Shown piece after piece: positions 12,505 to 23,339 of a stretch of DNA of 64,000 nucleotides (its first letter is position 1; every line of letters starts with the position of its first letter). The DNA comes from Ceratothoa steindachneri. Its lineage: Eukaryota; Arthropoda; Malacostraca; Isopoda; Cymothoidae. The notes under the pieces were generated by a model. The model was not told the DNA's origin. It was given only the letters and a program-made list of their open reading frames with translations, and made no database searches. The stretch lies in contig OZ018318.1 in NCBI GenBank assembly GCA_963969495.1, positions 95,943,413 through 96,007,412 of the forward strand, given 5' to 3'. The translations under genes were made by a program, and so were the position numbers.

Positions 12505-12752
12505 AAATTCAAATACCTAACCATCGAAATAATCATTTGCTTAATAATAAAAATTGGAAAGTGATGGACTCTTAAGGAATTTTGAAGTTGAGATGAAAAG
12601 ATAGGGGATTACAGTTGGTATTTATATTCCAATAGAGAATAAAAAGGGATCAGAAATACTTTATAAAATCTTTCAGAAATGGTTTGGTCAAACTAGCATG
12701 ATAACAAACAATAAGAGCCCAGAAAAGGGTATTGGTTATAAATAACATGAAT
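12505..12752 (+). repeat. 1.4-kb dispersed repeat, copy B, left part
   Basis: Matches copy A at 5556-5815 through the hexamer ATGAAT (12747-12752), where the LTR insertion begins. It lacks the LINE tail that precedes copy A, so the shared unit starts near 5556/12505. Confidence 0.85.
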
Positions 12753-12753
12753 T

Positions 12754-14065
12754 TGATAGAATGGTCTGAGGCCGCTTAAATTCAGCCGCTATCACATGTT
12801 AGAAACGAAAATTGCTACCCACGTGCATCTTTGAGAGCAAGCAGGGAGCGTTATCGCCACCTGAGTCAATATTTAACCAAGGAGGTTATTCCTCCCCCCG
12901 TTTCACCTCCATTCGTCGATCTCGCCAGATTGAGTTAGGCTTACGGGAAGATAAGGTATTTTCCCAAGCGCGACCGGAGCATTCCCCCGAGCCTCCCACT
13001 CAATTATCCTCTACGCTAAGAAGATGGCTCCAGGTACTTATACAAGAGCATTTCCCAATAAGATCAGATCAGATCCAGATTATCTTCGCGAGACATCACG
13101 CCGATCCGGTCTCACCTTGTGCACCCCTGGGAGCCATCTACCTCGAGAACCACCTTATTGTCCAGAAGAGGACAATATCCTTTGAGTGCCAAGTTTCGTG
13201 CCTTCGAGACGCTAAGTCAATAAGGCCCCCCCTGTTGTTCAGAAAAAGAACAACGTTAGAACAGCCATTGTTCTTAGAGCTCGTTGACAAGAGAAGGTTA
13301 TCACCCCCCTCTTGTTGTTCAGAAAGAGAACAAGGATTAGAACAGCCCTTGTTCTTTATGCCCGTTCGTCGAGAAACGGTTCTCATTCCCAAGACATCAC
13401 GTCAGGATAATCTAATTCCCCCCTTTTTTAACGTTCTTAAAGAGAACGATTGGTTTCAACGATAACCTTTATTGTATATCTAGAACATCCCCGATTTGCT
13501 GTCACAAAGATCGCTCGTATCTCCGAGTCCAACTTTGCTCTCACTCTTCGAAGACAATCCTTCCCCTTCGCTAAGGACAACCCCCAAAGAACCCTCCTGC
13601 TGGAACTCACCAGTGGACCGAAGATTCCTTCGCATCGCCTTCCTCTGCACAACAACATTGTAATTACGTAAGCTGAGCATTACTTTTAATTATCTAACCT
13701 TTTGTCAACCCTACCCTGTGCTTTAAATGGTTTAGCGAACCATTCCCCCCTTTAATTTTTATTTGTTTACCTTGTTAAATCTCTCCAAATCTTAATCCTC
13801 GGATTAGTTAGATATTCCCACGACCTTTTCCATTATCCGTTTAGGTAAACATTTTCTTTTTTTGTGTGTTGTTGATAGTTTAATTAATAAAACTCTATTG
13901 TATTAATGATAGCCATATTATTATCCTTGAGCTCAGTTCCACTTCTTAAGCATATTGAAGATAAATAACTTCGGTCAATCAGATTACCACGCACTCGAAA
14001 TATAAGAATAATTCCCACAACGAATAGTTATATATGGTATATCGTCGAGAGTCTGTTCTACGACA
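12754..14065 (+). mobile_element. Solo LTR, 1312 bp, inserted in repeat copy B
   Basis: The left boundary TGATAGAATGG (12754) is repeated at 63547 in an independent context, which fixes the start. The right boundary ...CTACGACA (14065) is followed by ATGAAT (14066-14071), which also precedes the element (12747-12752), giving a likely 5-6 bp target duplication; one extra T lies at 12753. The ends are TG...CA as in retroelement LTRs. Repeat copy A at 5816 lacks the insertion. A possible TATA-like CTTATA lies near 13038, and AATAAA occurs near 13885. There is no internal coding region, so it is a solo LTR, probably left by recombination between two LTRs. Orientation is assumed from the copy at the window end. 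Confidence 0.82.
13157..13448 (+). repeat. Series of short hairpins and 80-bp tandem unit in LTR
   Basis: Short inverted repeats share the plan TTGTYC-AGAA...-GRACAA. They are 13157-13176 (ATTGTCC/GGACAAT), 13234-13254 (GTTGTTC/GAACAAC), 13315-13333 (TTGTTC/GAACAA) and 13432-13448 (CGTTCT/AGAACG). The second and third lie in an 80-bp tandem duplication (13231-13310 and 13311-13390). The first hairpin is conserved in the partial LTR copy near 63950-63970. Confidence 0.7.
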
Positions 14066-15520
14066 ATGAATATTAATTAATTCTGAATCCTAATTAAACC
14101 TCGATACGATATCACGCCTAAATATTATAGCTTTATTAGACTACACTAGATGGGTGGGAAGCACTCGTTCATAATAAGCACAAAAAATAATCATATTTTC
14201 ACTACCATCTCCTTACAGCCTTTCTAACATAAACACCCTTACTCTTCCATTCTCTTTACAAGCTCGTACCAGATCAGGACATTTTTCCACTATCACATGT
14301 TTCTTACATAATATATCCTCTTACCCAATTGTGTCTCAATTCATTAATATTTTTCACCCCAAATCTCTATCAAATTTTCCTGTATCGAAAATATGCTTAT
14401 ATCGGACGTCATGAGATTACTATCCCTATGAAAAATGTCTGTGGTCAGATGTTTTTTCCTGGAATTTATACAAACTAATTTAACGAGAGTCCCATCAAAT
14501 ATGGAGGGTCAGGGCCGATACAATTGTGTAAATTGAATAGGGTTGTTTTATCTATAAACCAATCAACATCCACGAATTGTCCCTTATACTACTTTATATG
14601 TGTTCAGAATAGTTGATTATTCTACGTCTCCATGCCACTACAGAGTAACCAATGTGAAGCTTATGGACTAATAAAAAATAACTTAGTTTATACCTTTAAT
14701 CATAAATTAATATTATTTTTCAATAAATCCTTTAAATTCTTAACATAAGAGATAAAAAGGATTATTTTAACTTTTAGCATTATGTCAGCCTGCTGTACTA
14801 TACTTTATTTGCATTCCGTAGTCTTACTACAATACACTAAACTTAAAGCTACCTTATTATCAAGTATCTGTAGTGCACATTCTTAAATCAAACCCTGAAA
14901 AATAGTCTAGTTTTCAAATCCTAGTTATCCCAGTTCGAAACTTCCATAGACCTCACATTCAGGATGCACTCGTGATTTTTAAAATATAGTTGTTACTCAA
15001 ACCGGAGACTACTGGCACTAATACCTCTCGATCCTAACCAATCTTTATTCCCCAACCTAAATACACCAAACCAAAACTTGGCATATTGCGGTCTAAATAT
15101 TATATGGATATAGGAAAAGTAAGATTAGAGTTAATTAATAGCAGAGAAGCGTAAATGAATAAGATTAAATGCACGGTCTTATACTCATATTAAAGATGGA
15201 TAAATTTGAGAGTGGACGCAAACGAAGAGAGGCATGTTTTAGTCGCCGATGAAATTACCACTAGTGCAATACTAGTCTCATTAAAGTGAAAAGTAAAATC
15301 TGTAGAATATCAAATAAGATAGACTCTGCTGAAATGTTTTGTTGCTAGAGATAGCTTATGGTATAAAACCCTAAAACTGTTGACGACAGACGAAAATTGC
15401 TTGCCCTATCTTAACTTCTTCTTATGAAAAGTCATCCTTTCGCATAACAAGTAAACAAGAGGGTTTGGGATGATCTTCAGTTACCTGTGTTATTAATGTA
15501 GCTAAACTAAGGTAAATTAA
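14066..15520 (+). repeat. 1.4-kb dispersed repeat, copy B, right part
   Basis: Collinear with copy A 5816-6958. Shared landmarks include ACAGAGTAACCAATGTGAAG (14641 region, 6452 region), AAAGGATTATTTTAACTTTT and GACGACAGACGAAAATTGCT (15383 and 6815 regions). The alignment is interrupted at about 14930-15305 by sequence with no counterpart in copy A. Confidence 0.83.
14930..15305. other. 0.38-kb block unique to copy B
   Basis: Lies between AAATCCTAG (copy B) and ATATCAAATAAGAT, where copy A runs straight through from AAATCATAG to ATTAAATAAGATTG. It is either an insertion in B or a deletion in A. No TIR, target duplication or ORF is evident. Confidence 0.6.
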
Positions 15521-15835
15521 AAAAAACAGACAAAAAAATACCAAAATCCTGAAAGTTTTTAAAATGCTTGTTTAATTTCTATAAAAATTTTACGATATAT
15601 ATTTTTTGAAATTTGGCTCTAAAGAGTCGATACAAAAGTTAGGAGAGGTAATTGTTTATTTGAAAAGAGCATTTGTTTGAAGCTAGAGAATGATAACTTA
15701 TATATAGCTTTCAGTTTGGAAGGCAAAATTATTAGCGAAGTTATAGTAAAAGAATTGCATGTGAATATTAGATCGATATTGATGGTATTACTCATATGTC
15801 ACGATGGTGAGGAGATCAATGTCTACGCTCATGCT
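15521..15835. other. AT-rich stretch without recognisable genes
   Basis: No coding, repeat or RNA signal seen. Confidence 0.45.
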
Positions 15836-15839
15836 TGAT

Positions 15840-16200
15840 TTTTTTTTTCTTTTTCAGGGGGAGAAAAGGTACGTCTCGTGGTTACTCCTTCCCTCTGTAC
15901 CCCTCCCACGATTGGTGGGGCACAAAAGAGGAGGAGGCCCGTGGCCGACTTGCTCCTGGATAAACTCCCCACACTTTTGACTCTCAGTTCAAGTGAACCG
16001 ATAGTGAAGTGCTTAATGGGAAATCTGGAACAAGCTTTAGAAGAAGGTTTATAGCTGTGGGAGACGGAAAGTTTTGTGTAAAAAGAGGACAGATTGGTGA
16101 GGAGGCAGATTGAGCAACCTCGGTAGTCAAAGGTGGAAAGGGTGGAATACCCTTATCTGTGGAAAAAGGGAGACCTGCTGATTAACATGGATTCCAAACC
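15840..16200. other. Unassigned block, open on both strands
   Basis: A long pyrimidine tract ending in CAG (about 15840-15857) is followed on the plus strand by about 65 open codons to a TAG at about 16050. They begin GGEKVRLVVTPSLC and include a basic QKRRRP run and leucine-rich residues. This looks like a 3' splice site plus terminal exon. However, the minus strand is also open for about 95 codons over the same DNA, base composition is balanced, and the block lies just beyond the 3' end of a LINE, so it may be untranslated transposon sequence. I recognise no domain on either strand. Confidence 0.25.
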
Positions 16201-16455
16201 ACTGTCATGCCTTTAATCATCATTCATAATTCTTACTTCCTTTCTCACACTTTCGCACCTATGTTCATCATACAGAAGTGGGAGGTTCGCCTAATCACTG
16301 TTCCATTATTCTCTTCATCTTTCATTCATATGTTTATTGTAGCATTCATGCCGTTTTCAGTTATCTTAGCTCTGAGCTTTTTTTATGTACTGTTATGTTA
16401 CTTGTTTTTACTTTCCTTACTTTGTTTCACTTTCTCTTGGTATCGCTTTGTTCAC

Positions 16456-16680
16456 TTGTTTTACTATTAACTTCCACTTCACTATCATTTTTGTTAAACT
16501 TTTGAATACTATAGTTCACTTATTACACTTTTAGTTTACTATGCTCGTTTTATTTTTGTTTTACTCTTAACTTTTGCTTCACTAGCATATTTGTTAAACT
16601 TTTTAATATAGTTCACTAATACACTTTTAGTTCATTTTGTTTGCATTATTTCTGTTTACACTTTTGATCTGTGTTGTCTT
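16456..16680. repeat. Tandem repeat of about 100 bp, T-rich
   Basis: TTTTGTTAAACTTTTGAATA followed by TAGTTCACT and ACACTTTTAGTT recurs about 98 bp later (from about 16588), with an earlier partial unit at 16456. It lies 3' of the minus-strand LINE and may belong to its 3' UTR. Confidence 0.65.
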
Positions 16681-16986
16681 CGTAGTCTGTTGTTTCTTCC
16701 TATTTAAGTTGTTTAAATTCGGTTGTCTTATTAGGGTATCACTCTGGTGTCTTGGTTCGTTATTTCGTTGGTTAGGTTTGTATATAGTCGGGTAAATATC
16801 TTTATCGTTATGCTTGTTCCCTCTTCCGTTTTGAATTTCTACTTAAGTAAATATTGGAACCTCCTCAATCCTCAGCTTTTGTCTGCCGCTGGGAAATTGA
16901 TTGTTAAAGGGGACTTCAGTTCTAGTGTTCGTGTGCTCTTCAAATATCAGAGGTAAATCGTTTATCCTTCTCCATATTTTCTACGC

Positions 16987-17430
16987 TCAGTTTCTGATGT
17001 TGTAATTGATCGTTTCTAATCCTGCTTCTTGGTGTAGATCCCCTAGTCTTCTCCTCTCTCTCCTACGTATGTTAATGATTAGGTAGAGAGCTTTGTTTGG
17101 TATTTTCTGGAGTTTCAATTTCTTTTTCCCTGTTTCAGCGTTTATAGGGGTTGGCGGGTAGAGTAGTACCTCTCTTCCTAGTGCAAGATAGATTTTTCTT
17201 TTATTTTTCATGCTTAGCCCTCTTCGATTGTACAGTAGCTCAAGTATCGGAATCGCCTTGTTATTCCTCCTTGTTTTATGTTGGTTGTAGCCTCTTTTTT
17301 TTATTCTGAGTTCTAGCACTTTGCTCTCACTATGATATCTGTAGTTCTGATCCTCAACTACAATTTTAGCTTTTTTGTTCCTGGAGATTGGTATTATTGT
17401 AAATTTCTTTGGTTTGTCCTTATATTCCAA
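16987..17430 (-). pseudogene. LINE ORF2 C-terminal domain
   Basis: An open stretch of 147 codons directly continues the RT in a shifted frame. It begins in a FTIIPISRNKKAKIVVED segment, passes LELRIKKRGYNQH and a YNRRGLSMKNKRKIYLAL thumb-like segment, and ends in a strongly basic IRRRERRRLGDL region. The order matches what follows the FADD motif in jockey/CR1-type LINEs. This is the longest intact piece of the element. Confidence 0.75.
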
Positions 17431-18460
17431 TCTCCTTCGTACTTGTTAATATTCCTGATTTCTAAAGCTGTTCTGCTTGCCTGAAAGCGTACGTTCCTGT
17501 ACGGAGTAACGACGAGTTGGCTTATGTCGTCAGCGAACTGTAGGTTTAGGCAACCAGGCATTATTGATGGTGGCATGTCTGCTGTGTATATTGAATACAG
17601 CGTGGGGCTGAGACAGCCCCCCTGCGGGAGTCCAGCTTTTAATTCGAATTCTGGTCCTGAATAACCGTTAATCTTCACATATGCTCTTCTGTCTGTTACA
17701 TAATCGCAGATAATTCTGTTCAGATTGCAATTCATCTTGAAATTTAAGATCTTTTATTGCATTGCTCTAACCCAGACTTTGTCGAATTTTTTTCTACATC
17801 TCTCAAGACCAGGTCGATGCAGTTATTCACTGCTTTGGCCTTTGCTATTGGCTCTGATATTATGTTAAGTGCCATTATGGTGTCTCTGCCTCTCCTAAGT
17901 CCAAACTGATAATCATTATAAAGGTCATTTTCTTCAAGATATTCTTTTAGTGTTCTGTGAAGGATATTCTCGAAGACGTTGCCTAGGAAATTCAATAGCA
18001 ATATTGGCCGGTAACCTCTGAGGTGGTTTGGTGGTTTTCCTAGCTTTGATATGAATATCATTTCCGCTAGTTTATAGCTATCAGGGAAGTAACCGGTGTT
18101 TAAGCATGCATTAAAAATATTCTATAATGCTCTGATAATTTTATTACCTGCCTTGGTAAGATTAATTCTTTTTTTTCCTGAGGGGCTTGGCGCTTTCTGT
18201 TTGAATGATTGCATTACGCCTTTGATCTATTATGTTGTTATGTAGGCCTCTGTACCAAGAATTTGCTCCCTTTCTCGCTCTACACTTTGTGTTGGAGTGA
18301 TCTTGTTTATGCTTTCTCGCAAGACTGTGTGGGCCATTTCGTTTCTCTTTGGATTGAAGTCTTCTTCCTCCTCTGTTGTTATAGAAAACACTGATTTCCA
18401 ATGATTACGAAAAAGTTCTTCTGTGGTCCTGTCTTCTTTGATTTTTTTCTTTCCGTTCAT
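17394..18460 (-). pseudogene. LINE reverse transcriptase core, broken
   Basis: Three open pieces tile the RT. 18230-18460 holds FRNHWKSVF-like linker sequence. 17744-18061 holds YRPILLLNFLGNVFENIL, then QFGLRRGRDT and VLRDVEK, followed by a frameshift inside the catalytic D region. 17394-17735 holds GYSGPEFELKAGLPQGGCLS and LQFADDI; the FADD catalytic motif (17526-17537) is intact. The enzyme would copy element RNA into DNA at the target. Stops and shifts between the pieces exclude a functional product. Confidence 0.85.
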
Positions 18461-18670
18461 TCTTAATTGTTATTTTTTCTCTTGGGGATCTTTCTTTAAG
18501 TCTATTTATTAGTCTCCAGTTCTCTTTTGGTCTTTTTTTTTGTCTCATTTTCTCTATTAGTCTATCCCATATGTGGCTTTGCTGTTCTTCGCTCTATTTA
18601 GTCCAGGGAGAATTATTTGGTCTAGTATTCTTCTTAGTTGCCTATTCTTTCTCTTCATTTCTTCTGTCCA

Positions 18671-19470
18671 TCAAAGATGTAGAAGAGTACGGTATCTTTC
18701 CTTTGGTGTATATCTTTCGCCCGCTACAATGTTTGCTCTTGTTAATCTTGAGTTCTCCTTATCAATATCTTCCAGGTTGGGGTCAGTGAGATCCTTTGGG
18801 ACGAAGTTAATAAAATCTTGTATGTAACTTGCCCAGTTTGCTCTCTTGTAGTCCTTCCTCGCCGGTACCGGTACCTGTATCGGGTATTGATTCATGAGCA
18901 AATGTGTTCTAACATGGTTGCTACATGCAAAGGTAACTGGTTGCATGTGAATGTCGTATACTTAACACGACATCTGGTTTTGTATCTGTATTGCCTGTGA
19001 CATATGTTGGAAAGTCTGGCTCTATTCTCTTGAAAATTTTTCTTCCTAACATCATTTTTAAGTTGGCCCCTCTGTTGTTTCTGGAGCGTTATACATTTGC
19101 ACTGCACCTGGCATGGTGCAGGGGACGGTAATTTTTTCTTGGTGCTTGGTATCCCGTGGATAATACAACTATTATTGGCGTTAATTCCGTTTAAATTTTA
19201 CGGCCAAGTATGACTCATCCAAATTATTAACTTATTTCAACTTCAGCCCTCATCTTATTGCTATGGCCACCCCGTCATGACGCTCGTCTGAAGGGTTCGC
19301 GTTTATGACTGTGTAATCGAACAATTTCATTCTTTTTTCTTCTGGATTCACTCCGTGTTCTGATATTAATATTATGTCTGGATCGATTTTTCTAGAGTTA
19401 TTTCCTAATGTCGATGTTTTGCCGATTCATCCTTAAGTGTTGATTTGCAGAATGCTGAGCTTTGTTCTTC
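18671..19470 (-). pseudogene. LINE ORF2 endonuclease domain, broken
   Basis: The start resembles the N-terminus of AP-type LINE endonucleases (an L-S-I-L-Q-I-N-like segment, MNRQNIDIRK), followed by DPDIILISEHGVNP-type residues and HDGVAIAIR near 19280-19390. The open stretch 18671-18946 carries YKRANWASYIQDFINFVP followed by a Y-R-T-L-L-H-L tail, the usual region just after the endonuclease. The enzyme nicks target DNA to prime reverse transcription. Several frame changes are present between 18900 and 19400. Confidence 0.75.
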
Positions 19471-19899
19471 TTTCTGGTTGCATTGTTTATTAAGTTTGGG
19501 CGTCTAGAGATCTCTGGACTTCTGGTCGGTCGATCTCTTTTTGGGTTCTGCTTCGTTGCCTTTAAACCTACCATCATTCATACTTTGAAGTGTAGAATGG
19601 CAGAGAGCAACGCAGTCGCCTGGGTATATTCGAATTTTATCCTCCATTAAGAGTTTTTGTACTTCTTCCTCGTCTTCTTCTCCTGTCTTTCCCTTTCTTT
19701 TAAATAAAATGATAACAAAGTTTAACCAAGTTAAAGCTATAGATGAAGTTTATCTCGAATCTGAAAAGGTATTTTAGAACGTTCTTGATCAAAGAATTTG
19801 AATAAGGTTTAAAGTGCACATAATATGGCCAGCGGACTGGATAGTAAAACGTAAGGGAGATTTACACATACGAGGATCAGCCAGGGATCCACGCAAGGT

Positions 19900-20480
19900 C
19901 GGAATTGCCTGGTCGAGTGACGGGTTGGCTAGGGTTTCTCCGGTGTTCATGACGTCGTATTACATCATGGGTAACCGCTAGGTACCCGTGATACACGTAA
20001 TACTCGTGGGAAAATCCTTCCTGTTTGGCCCGAAAATGGTAGAATTTGGCGACGAGTCCTACGCTGACACGCAGGGTATCACTTTTACTATGAGTACTAC
20101 GAGTAACCCACTGAGTATTACCGATTACCCGACGAGAGCATTCGATAATTATTACGGATTAAACGCCGAGTACAGCCGTTAGTACAGTTGACACGCCGAG
20201 TACATTCAAGTACTACGGATTACACTCGTAGTAAGCGGCCTGGGACCTTGAGTACCCGTGGCTAACCATGAACACCCTTAATACCCAGCGTGTGACACAT
20301 AATAATCAGGAAGGCACTCGTTGTACCGGACAGGCTTACTTCCGATGGATTCAATATGCGCCAAAATATTTGCTCTACCACCGGGTAGGACGTTAGTTTG
20401 CCATGTACTACGAGTATCTCTTAGGTCTCTCACGGGTAAAGATGGGATGCCAAAGGTTTGCACTGGTCGGAACCCTGCTT
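19900..20480. repeat. Degenerate short-motif repeat field
   Basis: Many diverged copies of motifs close to GAGTACTACGGATTAC and its partial complement (for example TGAGTACTACGAGTAACCC near 20090, TGAGTATTACCGATTACCC near 20113, CAAGTACTACGGATTACACT near 20205, and TACTACGAGTATC near 20406) are scattered with irregular spacing of about 20-33 bp. CpG and GTAC are much more frequent than in the flanks. It looks like an old minisatellite rather than a gene; the ORFs inside are incidental. Confidence 0.6.
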
Positions 20481-20629
20481 GGATCCGCAAGTGACCTGTG
20501 TATGTGTAAACCCTCCTGTAGTTAGAGTTATTGTTAATGTAAATAATTCCTTGCCTGCTTCCTTTACTAGTGGCATCCTTAGGGATATTTTATCTAACCC
20601 TCGCCTTTTTTATATATACATTTATAAAA

Positions 20630-21790
20630 GATGGGTGCATTCTATTTTTGTGTCAAATTTGAAAATTTGCTGATGATGCGAAACATGGTACTAAGAAAAA
20701 AATCCATAGTGAGTGTAAGTACATCAAACAGACGGAAAGATTATTCGAAGTTTTGAAAAATATTAGATGCAGTTTAACGTGGAAAGGTAAAAAGTGTGGA
20801 TGCATATATTTCAAGATAAACTAAGAAAAGGTAACAATAATCGTGGTCAAATGGAAAGGGATTTTAGTGTCTTAATCTCGAGTGATTTGAACTTTTCAAA
20901 ACAATGTAACTTTGAAAAGGGTAAATAGGGATCAGAGCCTACATAAGTAAACAATTATTTTTCCTTTTACTTGAATATACATTATTTAAGCCTGTATTCA
21001 TTGCTTGTATGACCGTATTTATGGTTCGATGAATAATTGTGGTCACTATAGATACGAGAGCGTTTTGTAATGTTGGAATTCATCCAGCACTGGGCGAAGA
21101 AATTAGGTCTCGAAGTTCGAAATAGTTCGTAAGGAGAGAGACGGAGACAACTCAATTTACTCTTACTCGAAGATAGATATCTACTCATCGAATTTATAGT
21201 ATTGTTTAAAATGCTAAACGGCTTGATTTAATAATATAATAAAATATTTGAACTAGATAACCGAGTTCTGATGACTAATAATTGCGAGCTAGTGAAAGAA
21301 ATCTTTTTATAATAAAATACTACAATGATGTAATAACTTTTCTAGGAATGTCATTTAAAGCAGTAGAATCAAAGATATTGTTGTTGCATTGCTCCTAAGA
21401 GAAATTGACCTCTCCTCACTGAGATCGCTTGGGTGATTAAAAGGAAAGGACTTTGATCGTACAATTGTGAAATAAGACCAAAATTATGTGAGGCCACGCA
21501 ATCGGTGTGTATACCCCCCCCCCCCATTCTCCTAGCGTTTAATGCGACAGTTAGAAGGTAGGAATACAATTGCAGCTTAAGCTCATCCTCATAGTAGCCA
21601 AGTTGGATGGTTCGATTCTAGGATTGCATTCAGGTGGGGTGGTCGTCTCAAACCTATTTGTAAATGGCGTTACCACTCTACAACTCTGTTTATCTTGTGG
21701 AATAGCGTAGCTAGAGTTTAAAAAACAGCTTTGCCTGATGGCCGCTACTCTACAGTCAATATGATTAAGAATGAAATTGATAAATATTAC
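20630..21790 (+). pseudogene. CR1-like LINE, RT C-terminal half, highly decayed
   Basis: Plus-strand pieces match the downstream half of a CR1-type RT. There is KFADDAK (about 20658), the catalytic motif; a KCGCIYF segment; SSDLNFSKQC (about 20880); LLLLED-YL followed by FKMLNGLI (about 21160-21230), the conserved L-L-F-K-I-L-N-G block; and a last block at about 21660-21785 giving WNSVARV, VNMIKNEIDKYYF. Between about 21260 and 21620 the match is lost, suggesting an inserted or scrambled segment. Every piece is interrupted by stops, so this is one of the oldest elements here. The upstream half of the RT and any endonuclease are missing. Confidence 0.7.
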
Positions 21791-21799
21791 TTTATAATT

Positions 21800-23335
21800 A
21801 ATCTTTACATAAAAAAGTTTTCTGAAATTTAATCTGGCGTAAACCCTCTATCGCTTTTAATATTCGATCTTTGAATTTCATGCAACCTAACCACCTTTGA
21901 ACTAGACTGATTGGATCTTAATGTTTAGCTGGTTTGTAATTCAGTAATTGTCATCAGTCAAAAGTGTAATTTCACCAATAATAAATTACGAACTGCTCGG
22001 ATTCTTTGAAACTACGAAGAAGCAGCTCAACCTTGAAAAAACAGAGAAGGTCACACGAGGCACCAAGTGAAGGTGAAGGATATGTAGGATTCTGCACTTA
22101 ATTTCAAGGTGCAGAGAACACAAACATCAATGGTGCACTTCAGGCTGTTCCACATTGCTTGAGCGAGGTTAGAATCATAGCTGGATGAACTGCTATATAT
22201 AAAAAAAAATGCCCTCGCTATTGATCGTGTCATAAGGAGAACTGAGAAATGGAAAAGAAGAGTTCATTTTAACACGAAAATTAATAACTTTTTTCATATT
22301 GGAATGGAAATAAGCGGTGTTTCCACTCGGTGAGGCAATAGATGCCATTATTGGGAGCGGAAACCGAATGTTTAAATTGATATTTATTCAATAATTTTTA
22401 GATCAAAATGTAATTGAAGATAATGCTTAGACGAAAACAAATGAAAATATGTATGCTAATAGATGATGCAACTAATATTACGGGTATGCCACATTTTTTC
22501 ATTAGTCTCTTTTCAAATTCTTTCGTTTAAAATTCGCATTTTTTAGTTTTGTAGATCATTTTATTGTAAATTTTATGCACTTTTTATGGGATAATTAGTT
22601 TTTTAGCAACATAACTAGAACATAATTAAAATTAAGATAATGCAAAATTGTATACATTACTGGAAAATTTTTCTTACAGATTTAAATTTAATTTTTGGAA
22701 AAAAAAAAATACACTATTGATTTTATATCATTTTCTTGCAAATTTTATACACTTTTTATTGTATATATTTTGTTTCAGCAACATGAAAAGAACATAGTAA
22801 AAATTATGATAATGAAAATTTTCATAAATTCATGGAAATTCTCCGTAGATTTTTAAAATATCTGTGAACAAAACGCAAAATTATACCATGCAAATTTAAA
22901 TATTTGCTAAAAAAACGGCACCTGAGAACTGTTTTATATTTTTAGCGTCATTAGAATATAGATTGACCTAAATTCAAGAGCATTCAGAACACCCATACTA
23001 TTCACATAATATCTTATAGTTGACCTTGTCCCCAAAATATATGTTTTAGGCGAACATTAACATAGATTTTAATGGAACTCAAGAAACTCATTTCAAATGA
23101 TAACTAAATCATATGTAAATCTTTTGGTCGCGAATTGAGTTCAATTGCTTAATTTTTTGTAATTCTATTGCCATTTAATGATATCAAGTTTCAAGGGGGG
23201 GTTTCTGAAAGAAATTTCTGTATCTTCAAAACAGCTTGTAGGTTATTATGATTTGGCAGGAAGAAAGGGCTTTTAATGAGCTTTAATTTCATATATGATA
23301 TTTAACGTAGTATAAAGTTAAAAAAAATGAATATG
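21800..23335. other. AT-rich stretch without recognisable genes
   Basis: No coding signature. A GC-richer patch at about 22020-22260 has no motif, and the remainder is strongly AT-rich with A/T homopolymers. Confidence 0.45.
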
Positions 23336-23339
23336 ATAT

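Larger units (their letters stand above)
16985..19700 (-). mobile_element. LINE (jockey/CR1-like), endonuclease + RT, decayed
   Basis: Reading the minus strand from about 19,700 down gives, in order: the C-terminal end of an ORF1, an AP-type endonuclease, a linker, a reverse transcriptase and a basic C-terminal domain. All belong to one non-LTR element about 2.7 kb long. Each block lies in several frames with stops, so it is inactive. The 5' end is truncated near 19,700, with no full ORF1. The RT fingerprints (a VLRDV-K-F-D-like segment instead of the CR1 VYLDFQKAFD form) differ from the LINEs at 40.7-49.2 kb, so this is a separate family. No target duplication was identified. Confidence 0.85.

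Noticed and set aside
12812..13465. 217-codon ORF, the longest in the window
   Set aside because: It lies wholly inside the LTR 12754-14065. The second LTR copy at 63547-64000 differs by indels not divisible by three, so the frame is not conserved; it has no domain.
16207..16505. Two overlapping hydrophobic ORFs on the plus strand that look like membrane proteins
   Set aside because: The DNA is T-rich and partly tandemly repeated; the hydrophobic residues follow from TTT/TTA/CTT codons.
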